Under the pieces are notes generated by a model, which was given only the letters and a program-made list of their open reading frames with translations, ran no database searches and was not told where the DNA came from. A program made the translations under genes and the position numbers. From NCBI GenBank assembly GCA_905215225.1, contig CAJMPM010000105.1:1-5779 (forward strand): a stretch of DNA of 5,779 bases. The letters are read 5' to 3'. Of this stretch, positions 1-5,177 are shown in pieces (position 1 is the first letter of the stretch; the number at the start of each line of letters is the position of its first letter). Source of the DNA: an uncultured bacterium (GTDB lineage: Bacteria; Actinomycetota; Coriobacteriia; Coriobacteriales; Coriobacteriaceae).

Positions 1-25
1 GCTCGACCTTCTCCCTGCTGTACAT
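1..25 (-). CDS. Start of a probable transposase gene (IS3 OrfA-like), 8 codons visible
   Basis: The ATG is at 25-23 on the minus strand and is preceded by a strong Shine-Dalgarno GGAGG (35-31) with a 5-base spacer. Only eight residues, MYSREKVE, lie in the window before the left edge. A start of this kind (MYS, charged residues, then a helix) is common in OrfA proteins of IS3-family elements, which carry an N-terminal helix-turn-helix that binds the element's ends, but eight residues cannot prove it. The call leans on the neighbouring inverted-repeat-like sequence at 72-54. It could instead be an ordinary gene with a good ribosome binding site. It reads in the same direction as the queA operon upstream, about 375 bases away. 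Confidence 0.45.
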
Positions 26-40
26 GCGAACCTCCAGTCC

Positions 41-57
41 GGACCGCCCCGCGGTCC
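41..57. other. Perfect 7-bp stem-loop upstream of the transposase start
   Basis: GGACCGC (41-47) pairs exactly with GCGGTCC (51-57) around a three-base CCC loop. On the minus strand the stem lies between the putative IS terminus and the GGAGG ribosome binding site. A stem-loop here could limit translation from transcripts entering from outside, as is known for some insertion sequences; that role is inference. There is no T-run on either side to suggest an intrinsic terminator. Confidence 0.4.
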
Positions 58-72
58 AACTTTCTGTCCGCA

Positions 73-176
73 CCCCCTTTAGCCTCAAAAAAGGCCAATT
101 CAAGAACTATCTCACCGCAACTTATTTAGATCGACGCAAGGCAACCTATCCCTCTTGCACCGATCTCTTGACATAA
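73..176. other. Intergenic stretch, no supported gene
   Basis: This segment is AT-richer than the flanking genes. A plus-strand frame is open from position 3 to a TAA at 174-176, but it has no visible start signal, runs through the inferred IS terminus and its codon bias fades after about position 80. I see no conserved protein motif, promoter pair or tRNA-like fold. It is probably spacer between the IS end and the repeats that follow. Confidence 0.4.
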
Positions 177-221
177 GGACTGTCCCCAGGTGCCGGCACA
201 AAAGGAACGTCCCCAAGTGCC
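177..221. repeat. Two 18-base imperfect direct repeats
   Basis: GGACTGTCCCCAGGTGCC (177-194) and GGAACGTCCCCAAGTGCC (204-221) match at 15 of 18 positions and are offset by 27 bases. The perfect 10-base palindrome GTGCCGGCAC (190-199) lies across the end of the first copy. Such GTCCCC/GTGCC modules resemble the dispersed REP-like intergenic repeats of many bacterial genomes, including those mobilised by IS200-like (RAYT) transposases. That they recur elsewhere in this genome is inference. Confidence 0.6.
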
Positions 222-261
222 AAGTGTTCCGGCAACGCCGATGTTTTGGCAACGACAGCGA

Positions 262-360
262 GCGGGTCGCATTTGAGACAAGGTGACGTGAAACGAAAGG
301 GCGCTGACCTTCTGGTCGCGCCCTTGAAGTTGAACGTCAGATTGTCCAAATGCGGCCCGC
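262..360. repeat. Long imperfect inverted repeat (about 99 bases, 4-base loop)
   Basis: The left arm (262-309) pairs with the right arm (314-360) around a TTCT loop (310-313). Exactly matched blocks from outside in are GCGGG, CGCATTTG, GACAA, TGACGT, AAGGGCGC and GACC, 36 pairs, plus a few in a looser segment near 290-296/326-333. Interruptions are single-base bulges at 276 and 305 and short mismatches. Transcribed from either strand, it would fold into one long hairpin. It could be a MITE-like or REP-like element or the 3' structure of the queA operon mRNA. The symmetry is directly visible; the function is not. Confidence 0.75.
297..325 (-). terminator. Terminator-like core of the long inverted repeat
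   Basis: AAGGGCGC (297-304) pairs with GCGCCCTT (318-325), and GACC (306-309) with GGTC (314-317), leaving one bulged T at 305. On the minus strand the stem is followed by TTTCGTTTC, a weak T-rich tail. This fits an intrinsic terminator for the queA operon about 75-105 bases past the queA stop. The tail is short and interrupted, so efficiency is uncertain. On the plus strand the stem has no T-run after it. Confidence 0.4.
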
Positions 361-372
361 GCAGCGTCGACC

Positions 373-401
373 GGTTACGGCGTTTGTAAAACGCCGTAAC
401 C
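373..401 (-). terminator. Perfect 13-bp hairpin touching the queA stop codon
   Basis: Positions 373-385 are exactly complementary to 389-401, with a three-base loop (386-388). The outermost pair uses a base of the queA TAG codon (403-401). The stem is stable, but no T-run follows on the minus strand, so it is not a standard intrinsic terminator. It may terminate together with the hairpin at 297-325, or shield the 3' end of the mRNA from exonucleases. Structure is certain; role is inferred. Confidence 0.5.
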
Positions 402-1618
402 TACTGAATGAGCATCGCGTCGCCAAAGCTGAAGAAGCGGTAGCGCTCCTCGATAGCGGCGGCGTAGGCATCCATGATCTGGTCGCGGGTGGCAAGTGCG
501 CTCACGAGCATCATGAGCGTGGAGCGCGGCACGTGGAAGTTCGTGATCAGCGCGTCGACCACGTGATAGGTCGAACCGGGCATGAGGTAGAGCTGCGTTG
601 TCGCGTTCTCGCGTACCACGATGTCACCGCGGCCGAGCGTGTCGGCGCCGTCCTCGCGGCCTTCAAAATAGCGCGCCGTCACGGCCGGATCGGACACCGG
701 TGCCTCCGCATCAAAGGCGCTCTCGAGCGAGCGCACTGCGGTGGTGCCGACGGCGATCACACGGTGTCCCTCGGCCTTCGCCTTATGCACGGCGTCGACA
801 ACCTCCTGCGACACGTGGTAGCGCTCGGTGTGCATGACGTGCTGCGTGGGGTCGTCCTCCTCCACCAAGCGGAAGGTATCGATGCCCACCTCGAGCTCGA
901 CGGCAGCAAACTTCGCACCCTTGGCCTCGATAGCGGCCATGAGCTCGGGGGTAAAGTGTAGACCCGCCGTAGGAGCGGCAGCCGAGTGCTCCTCCTTCAT
1001 GGCGTAGACGGTCTGGTACTTCTCGGGATCGCCCTCGTAATCGGTAATGTAGGGCGGCAGCGGCACGTGGCCGGCAGCATGGATGGCCTCGTCGAGCGTG
1101 CGCGGCTCGCCGGCGGCATTGCAACCGGCCGGCTCAAAACGCACCAGACGGCCGCCGCGGCTATCGGTGACAAAGTCGACGACCTCGGCCGTCAGCACCA
1201 CGGGAGCCCCTTCGGGCGCATGGGCGCCACCGGCGCGATACTCAATCTGAGCACCGGGCTTCAGACGCTTGCCCGGCTTGACCAGGCACTCCCAAACATG
1301 GCCCAGCGGGTCAACATCCTCGCGGCGCTTGAGCAGCAGCGTCTCGACCACGCCGCCCGAGCCCGTCTTGCGACCGATCAGGCGGGCCGGCATCACGCGC
1401 GTCTGGTTGATGACGAGCACGTCGCCCGGCTCGATATAGTCGATGATGTCGCGGAAGATGCGGTGCTCGACGGTACCGCCGTGCTCCAACGGCGTTCCCG
1501 CCTGGGAGCCCTTGCGATCCACCACCAGCAGGCGGCAGGAGTCGCGCGGCTCGGCAGGAGCCTGGGCAATCAGTTCCTCAGGAAGGTTGTAGTCAAAATC
1601 ATCGGTACGCATAGACAC
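401..1618 (-). CDS. queA: S-adenosylmethionine:tRNA ribosyltransferase-isomerase QueA
   Basis: This cytoplasmic enzyme transfers and isomerises the ribosyl part of S-adenosylmethionine onto preQ1 already inserted at wobble position 34 of GUN tRNAs, forming epoxyqueuosine. The 405-residue protein carries family hallmarks in order: DFDYNLPEELIAQ (7-19), NQTRVMPARL (71-80), GHVPLPPYI (183-191), SAAAPTAGLHFT (212-223), GTTAVRSLE (291-299), TNFHVPRSTLMMLVSA (359-374) and RYRFFSFGDAML near the C-terminus. It is longer than the roughly 340-356 residues usual for QueA; the extra length falls mainly around residues 125-175 and 305-340. GTG at 1618 is chosen because AAGGAG lies 8 bases upstream; the ATG at 1612 would begin two codons later with a 14-base spacer. 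It follows queH by 64 bases on the same strand, the enzyme that acts on its product. Confidence 0.96.
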   Translation of the reverse strand: MSMRTDDFDYNLPEELIAQAPAEPRDSCRLLVVDRKGSQAGTPLEHGGTVEHRIFRDIIDYIEPGDVLVINQTRVMPARLIGRKTGSGGVVETLLLKRREDVDPLGHVWECLVKPGKRLKPGAQIEYRAGGAHAPEGAPVVLTAEVVDFVTDSRGGRLVRFEPAGCNAAGEPRTLDEAIHAAGHVPLPPYITDYEGDPEKYQTVYAMKEEHSAAAPTAGLHFTPELMAAIEAKGAKFAAVELEVGIDTFRLVEEDDPTQHVMHTERYHVSQEVVDAVHKAKAEGHRVIAVGTTAVRSLESAFDAEAPVSDPAVTARYFEGREDGADTLGRGDIVVRENATTQLYLMPGSTYHVVDALITNFHVPRSTLMMLVSALATRDQIMDAYAAAIEERYRFFSFGDAMLIQ

Positions 1619-1626
1619 GTCGGATA

Positions 1627-1632
1627 CTCCTT
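1627..1632 (-). promoter_or_regulatory. Ribosome binding site of queA (decides GTG start)
   Basis: AAGGAG on the minus strand sits 8 bases before GTG at 1618-1616 and 14 bases before the in-frame ATG at 1612-1610. The spacing favours the GTG. Confidence 0.75.
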
Positions 1633-1682
1633 ATATAGCTAAAGTCCGCTCTACATCCTAGCAGGCTGACGTCCCAAATGAA

Positions 1683-2258
1683 CTACTTTTTGGCGGCTTT
1701 GCGCTCGTCGCGGATGCGGGCGCGGTCCATGGCCGCCTCGACAGCCGAGAAGCGGCAACCACAGTAGTTCTGCCGATACATGCCAAGCTCGCGCGAACGA
1801 CGCGTGGCCTCGGGATAATACGGGCGAAAATCGCGAATTACCGGAGTGAGCCCATGTGCCGCTGCCAAGCGTTCAAGCACATCATTGCAGGTTTCGAACA
1901 ACTGATACGGCGAGACGGCGAGCGTCGTGCCCACAAACTCAAACCCACGCTCCTGGGCCACACGGCACGCCTCGGCCAAGCGCAGGGCATAGCACGCGCG
2001 ACAGCGACGAGGCCGATCGGCGCCCAGCGGGGCCACGCCGGCCTCCCAGCGCTCGCGGTCCTCCCCCGCCTCGACAAGCTCGATGTCGCCATCGGCACAC
2101 CACCGGCGCAGCTCGTCCAAACGCCGCTGCCATTCATCGTGAGGCTGAATATTGGGGTTGGTCCAGCAAATCGTGGGCTCAAACCCCTCCTCGCACAGCA
2201 GGCGAACCGGCTCAAGCGAGCATGGTGCACAGCACGCATGCAGCAACAACGACTTCAT
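1683..2258 (-). CDS. queH: Epoxyqueuosine reductase QueH
   Basis: QueH (formerly DUF208) reduces epoxyqueuosine in tRNA to queuosine, the last step of the pathway, and replaces the unrelated cobalamin-dependent QueG. The 191-residue protein has the expected cysteine motifs: HACCAPC at 7-13 (Cys9, Cys10, Cys13), RCRACY at 85-90 (Cys86, Cys89) and the family signature YRQNYCGC at 161-168 (Cys166, Cys168). Members of the family bind an iron-sulfur cluster and a further iron through conserved cysteines; which of these serve which metal here is not visible. GTTLAVSPYQ (110-119) matches the conserved TTL..SP block. The frame is open about 59 codons further upstream, but ATG at 2258 is preferred because GAGGAG lies 6 bases before it; the earlier ATG at 2264 abuts that site directly. 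The zincin gene's stop codon is 10 bases upstream and queA follows, so an operon is likely. Confidence 0.95.
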   Translation of the reverse strand: MKSLLLHACCAPCSLEPVRLLCEEGFEPTICWTNPNIQPHDEWQRRLDELRRWCADGDIELVEAGEDRERWEAGVAPLGADRPRRCRACYALRLAEACRVAQERGFEFVGTTLAVSPYQLFETCNDVLERLAAAHGLTPVIRDFRPYYPEATRRSRELGMYRQNYCGCRFSAVEAAMDRARIRDERKAAKK

Positions 2259-2264
2259 CGACAT

Positions 2265-2270
2265 CTCCTC
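2265..2270 (-). promoter_or_regulatory. Ribosome binding site of queH overlapping the upstream stop codon
   Basis: GAGGAG (minus strand, 2270-2265) overlaps the TGA (2271-2269) of the preceding gene and lies 6 bases before the ATG at 2258. This fixes the queH start and suggests that ribosomes finishing the upstream gene can help initiate queH. Confidence 0.8.
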
Positions 2271-2835
2271 ACCCAAAAAAGCGCACGCCAAAGGACGTGT
2301 CCTCGCAGGCGACAATGCGGCGGTCGCGCAAAATGGTCCGCACGTAATACCAGTCGCCCACACAGCCCGACAAATGCAAGCCGGCCGCCAGGTAGCACAG
2401 CAGCGGATAGCCCGAAAACGCAAACCCCAGGGCAAACGCCGCCGTCACAACAACCGTCGGCGCCAGGCAAACCGCCACGTACCGCCGGCGCGAATACCCC
2501 ACGCCCTCGGCGCAGGCATAGCTCATCGCCGTCTCGCGATTCGCCCCAAAGGTCACCTTCGCGCCCGCAGGCGCCAGAAGCTTAAAAAACACACCGTGCA
2601 CCAGCTCGTGCACGGCAAATGACGCCGCCGAAACCGCAGCCAAGCCGACTATCCAGCCCAAAACCGCCGTCCAGCCGCCCGCGTCCGCCACATCCAAGTC
2701 AGCGGGCCCGCCCAGCAGCATAAACACCGGCACCAGGCACACGGCAAACACCACAAGCACGGCCATCCCCCACACAAAGCAGGCGTGCAGAAAATCCTCG
2801 TCCTCAAACGCATGTATGTTGGAAATCTCATTCAT
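2269..2835 (-). CDS. Small membrane zincin-like metalloprotease (DUF3267 type)
   Basis: This 188-residue protein has a HELVHG motif at 76-81, a zincin HExxH with His76 and His80 as probable zinc ligands and Glu77 as catalytic base. GCVGD at 157-161 offers Asp161 as a third ligand, matching the layout I know for DUF3267 putative zincin peptidases. Hydrophobic stretches at about 21-41, 55-75, 118-140 and 142-157 indicate a membrane protein with the active site at or in the bilayer. No substrate is known and no cytosolic regulator is visible. The start is ATG at 2835. It has no Shine-Dalgarno, but a -10-like TATCCT ends 8 bases upstream, so a leaderless transcript is possible. It is the first gene of the probable operon with queH and queA. 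A link to queuosine is not evident, and co-transcription may be incidental. Confidence 0.8.
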   Translation of the reverse strand: MNEISNIHAFEDEDFLHACFVWGMAVLVVFAVCLVPVFMLLGGPADLDVADAGGWTAVLGWIVGLAAVSAASFAVHELVHGVFFKLLAPAGAKVTFGANRETAMSYACAEGVGYSRRRYVAVCLAPTVVVTAAFALGFAFSGYPLLCYLAAGLHLSGCVGDWYYVRTILRDRRIVACEDTSFGVRFFG

Positions 2836-2843
2836 AGCATCTT

Positions 2844-2849
2844 AGGATA
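2844..2849 (-). promoter_or_regulatory. Candidate -10 element for a leaderless operon transcript
   Basis: On the minus strand TATCCT (2849-2844) fits the actinobacterial -10 pattern TANNNT and ends 8 bases before the ATG at 2835. Transcription would start at about 2836-2837, leaving almost no leader, which agrees with the absence of a Shine-Dalgarno. I see no convincing -35 hexamer at 16-18 bases. Confidence 0.35.
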
Positions 2850-2877
2850 GCGCCCCTGCCACGTACCCGTCCGCATG

Positions 2878-2886
2878 TGCGATAAT
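2878..2886 (+). promoter_or_regulatory. Candidate extended -10 promoter for the synthetase gene
   Basis: TGCGATAAT matches an extended -10 (TGN followed by GATAAT, five of six to TATAAT). The expected start near 2893 gives a leader of about 75 bases before the ATG at 2968. No clear -35 is seen, which an extended -10 can tolerate. It lies in the 132-base gap between divergent genes. Confidence 0.45.
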
Positions 2887-2956
2887 GTCGAATGATATGC
2901 ACGAATTGACCACCGCGTCGCCAGGCCTTGCGCCCGGCCGCGCTCTCACCATATGC

Positions 2957-2963
2957 GAAGGAG
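2957..2963 (+). promoter_or_regulatory. Ribosome binding site of metG (decides start)
   Basis: GAAGGAG ends 4 bases before ATG at 2968. An in-frame ATG at 2953 would lie upstream of this site and the next ATG at 2986 is 22 bases away, so 2968 is the best start even though the spacer is short. Confidence 0.7.
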
Positions 2964-2967
2964 TCCC

Positions 2968-5118
2968 ATGGCATCCAAATACTCCATGAACGACCGTCCC
3001 AGCTGGCCTCGCCGCGCCATCGTTACCGCCGGCGAGCCCTACGGCAACAAGGGCCTTCACTTTGGCCACGTCGGCGGCGTCTTTGTCCCGGCCGACTTCT
3101 TCGCCCGCTTCCTGCGCGACCGTCTGGGCCGCGAGAACGTCATCTTCACCTCGGGCACCGACTGCTATGGCTCGCCCATCATGGAGAGCTACCGCAAGCT
3201 CAAGGAGAACGAAGGCTACGACAAGTCTATTAGCGAGTACGTCGAGTCCAATCACTCCCGCCAGGCCGCGACCCTCAACAACTACAACATCAGCTGCGAT
3301 ATCTACGGCGGCTCGGGCCTTGAGCCGGCAGCGCAGATTCACAATGAGGTGACCGCCGAGATTATCGAGCGCCTGCACGAGCAGGGCACCATCTCCAAGC
3401 GCTCCACGCTGCAGTTCTACGACGCCAAGGCCGGCACGTTCCTCAACGGCCGTCAGGTGATCGGCCGCTGCCCCATTCAGGGCTGCAAGTCCGAGAAGGC
3501 GTACGCCGACGAGTGCGACCTGGGTCACCAGTTTGAGCCCGAGGAGCTCATCGCTCCCAAGAGCCAGCTCACCGGCGAGGTGCCCGAGCTGCGCCCGGTC
3601 GACAACCTCTACTTCGACCTGCCGGCCTACCTCGACTTTATGAAGACCTACACCGCCAAGCTCGCCCAGAACCCGCAGGTTCGCTCCGTGGTCTCCAAGA
3701 CCATGGAGGAGTGGCTGCTGCCGGCACAGCTCTATATTCAGAACAAGTTCCGCGAGGCCTTCGACGCCGTCGAGGACCAGCTGCCCGAGCACACCGTGCT
3801 GGAGCCCGAGGGCAACAAGAGCAGCTTTACCGTCACCTTCCCCAGCTGGAAGGAGCGCGACGACGCCCACGCGGTGCTCGCCAACGGCGGCGTGCGCTTC
3901 CGCAGCGGCAAGGCGCTCGTGCCCTTCCGCATCACCGGTAACATCGACTGGGGCGTTCCGGCGCCCGAGGTCGACGGCGTTTCCGACGTCACCTGCTGGT
4001 GCTGGCCCGAGAGCCTGTGGGCGCCCATCAGCTACACCCGCACCGTACTCGCACGCGATGCCAAGGCCGCCGGCGTAACAGAGGGTGTCGCCGCCCAGGA
4101 CGCCGCCCTCATGGGCGAGCCCGCCGCCGATTCCACGCAGGTACCCGCACCCACCTACCAGCACAGCTCACTCGACTGGCGTGACTGGTGGTGCTCGGAC
4201 GACGCGCAGATCTACCAGTTCATCGGCCAGGACAACATCTACTTCTACTGCATCGCGCAGACCGCCATGTGGGAGGCCCTGGGCTGGAACCTCACGCAGA
4301 GCACCGTCAGCGCCTGCTACCACCTGCTCTACATGGGTAAAAAGGCCAGCTCGTCCTCGCAGACGCCTCCCCCGCCGGCAGACGACCTGCTCAACCACTA
4401 CACCTGCGAGCAGATGCGCGCGCATTGGCTGTCGCTCGGCCTGTCCGAGAAGCCGGTGAGCTTTAGCCCCAAGGCATATGACACGCGCGTGACCGGCAAG
4501 GACAAGGACGGCAACGAGGTGCGCGCCTGCGACGACAAGCGCGTCATCGATCCGGCCCTTAAGGAGAGCGCCCTTTTGACCGGCGTGTTCAACCGCCTGG
4601 CCCGCAGCTGCTTCTACGGCGTCGCCGTCAAGGAGGGCGACGAGAGCCCCTATCGCAACGGTTGCATTCCGGCCGGCGCAGCCTCTGCTGCCGTGGTCGA
4701 GGCTGCCGAGCAGGCCGCCCTTGCCTTTGAGCAGGCCATGTACAAGTTCGAGACGCACCGCGCGCTCGCCGTGTGCGACGACTACCTGCGCGCCGCCAAC
4801 AAGCGCTGGAGCGATGCCTCCAAGGCCGCCAACAAGCTCGAGGGCGAGCCGGCCAACGCCGCCATGACGCAGGCCCTGGTCGACGCCTTTACCGAGCTGC
4901 GTGTGGCGACCGTCCTGATGCACGGCATCGTCCCGGCCGGCTGCGAGCTCATCTGCGAGTACTTCGACGTCGACCCGGTCGCCTTCTTTAGCTGGGACAA
5001 CATCTTTGCCTCCACGGACGAGTTTGTGGAGAGCCTGGGCGAGAAGCCCGGCGAGCACCGCGTAAAGCCGCTGCCCCCGCGCTTCGACTTCTTTAGCAAG
5101 CACGAGAGCCAGTACTAA
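2968..5118 (+). CDS. metG: Divergent class I methionyl-tRNA synthetase
   Basis: Methionyl-tRNA synthetase activates methionine with ATP and charges initiator and elongator tRNA-Met in the cytosol. The 716-residue protein follows the MetRS order: EPYGNKGLHFGH (23-34) holding the HIGH-type motif HFGH; GTDCYGSP (63-70), where most MetRS have a GxDEHG-like block; a connective-peptide zinc knuckle with Cys168, Cys173, Cys183 and His187; ITGNIDWGVPAP (322-333); FIGQDNIYF (418-426); the signature loop at MGKKASSSS (456-464); and a helical C-terminal anticodon-binding region with NKRW (611-614). The loop has KKASSSS in place of KMSKS, and the zinc site is CX4C...CX3H rather than four cysteines. Segments at about 270-320 and 360-410 look like insertions against standard MetRS. 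Clostridia and Coriobacteriia carry synthetases of this style, often labelled only class I tRNA ligase. It may be the sole MetRS or a paralogue; specificity for methionine is inferred from overall architecture. Confidence 0.82.
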   Translation: MASKYSMNDRPSWPRRAIVTAGEPYGNKGLHFGHVGGVFVPADFFARFLRDRLGRENVIFTSGTDCYGSPIMESYRKLKENEGYDKSISEYVESNHSRQAATLNNYNISCDIYGGSGLEPAAQIHNEVTAEIIERLHEQGTISKRSTLQFYDAKAGTFLNGRQVIGRCPIQGCKSEKAYADECDLGHQFEPEELIAPKSQLTGEVPELRPVDNLYFDLPAYLDFMKTYTAKLAQNPQVRSVVSKTMEEWLLPAQLYIQNKFREAFDAVEDQLPEHTVLEPEGNKSSFTVTFPSWKERDDAHAVLANGGVRFRSGKALVPFRITGNIDWGVPAPEVDGVSDVTCWCWPESLWAPISYTRTVLARDAKAAGVTEGVAAQDAALMGEPAADSTQVPAPTYQHSSLDWRDWWCSDDAQIYQFIGQDNIYFYCIAQTAMWEALGWNLTQSTVSACYHLLYMGKKASSSSQTPPPPADDLLNHYTCEQMRAHWLSLGLSEKPVSFSPKAYDTRVTGKDKDGNEVRACDDKRVIDPALKESALLTGVFNRLARSCFYGVAVKEGDESPYRNGCIPAGAASAAVVEAAEQAALAFEQAMYKFETHRALAVCDDYLRAANKRWSDASKAANKLEGEPANAAMTQALVDAFTELRVATVLMHGIVPAGCELICEYFDVDPVAFFSWDNIFASTDEFVESLGEKPGEHRVKPLPPRFDFFSKHESQY

Positions 5119-5119
5119 A

Positions 5120-5139
5120 GCACGCCAGCAGCGGCGTGC
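5120..5139 (+). terminator. Short hairpin after metG, weak terminator or spacer structure
   Basis: GCACGCC (5120-5126) pairs exactly with GGCGTGC (5133-5139) around a six-base loop, starting two bases after the metG stop. No T-run follows, so strong intrinsic termination is unlikely. With the next gene starting 59 bases after metG on the same strand, partial read-through is plausible. Confidence 0.35.
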
Positions 5140-5163
5140 CCGGAAAGTAGTCAATTTGGAACG

Positions 5164-5170
5164 GGAAGGA
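5164..5170 (+). promoter_or_regulatory. Ribosome binding site of the RsmB/NOP-family gene
   Basis: GGAAGGA (5164-5170) is purine-rich and ends 7 bases before ATG at 5178, good spacing that supports this start. Confidence 0.65.
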
Positions 5171-5177
5171 AAGACGG

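Larger units (their letters stand above)
1..72 (-). mobile_element. Probable outer end of an IS3-like insertion sequence (partial)
   Basis: Read on the minus strand from position 72, the sequence begins TGCGGACAGAAAGTTGGAC. This resembles the terminal inverted repeats of many IS3-family elements (IS150-type), which begin with TG and contain an AGTTGGAC block. About 30 bases further in comes a strong ribosome binding site and a start codon for an ORF reading outward through the left edge, as expected for orfA of such an element. The boundary at 72 is inferred. The other end, the second ORF and any target-site duplication lie outside the window, so the family call rests on this end alone. Confidence 0.45.

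Noticed and set aside
168..173. Perfect TTGACA -35 hexamer on the plus strand
   Set aside because: No -10-like hexamer lies 16-18 bases downstream (the region is TGCCGG), and no plus-strand gene follows.
146..349. 67-residue minus-strand ORF downstream of queA
   Set aside because: It starts at TTG without a ribosome binding site and runs through the inverted and direct repeats. The frame is most likely an accident of the repeat sequence.
401..1618. NQTRV in QueA where many homologues have NDTRV
   Set aside because: The second position varies in the family (E. coli has NNTRV), so this is not a lost catalytic residue.
986..1642. Plus-strand ORF of 218 residues opposite queA
   Set aside because: It overlaps well-conserved QueA coding sequence and has no motif of its own.
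1619..1682. TATATA upstream of queA as a separate promoter
   Set aside because: It lies directly next to the ribosome binding site, so transcription would start within or past it, and there is no matching -35.
1854..2622. Overlapping plus-strand ORFs opposite queH and the zincin gene
   Set aside because: Arg/Pro/Ala/Gln-rich translations typical of antisense frames in GC-rich genes; the opposite strand encodes recognisable families.
2842..4164. 440-residue ORF antisense to metG
   Set aside because: The plus strand carries clear MetRS motifs with a ribosome binding site. Long antisense frames are expected from GC-rich third positions, and the translation is low-complexity (G/A/V/L-rich).
4168..5154. 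328-residue ORF antisense to the 3' part of metG
   Set aside because: Same cause: codon-bias shadow with no recognisable motif or start signal.
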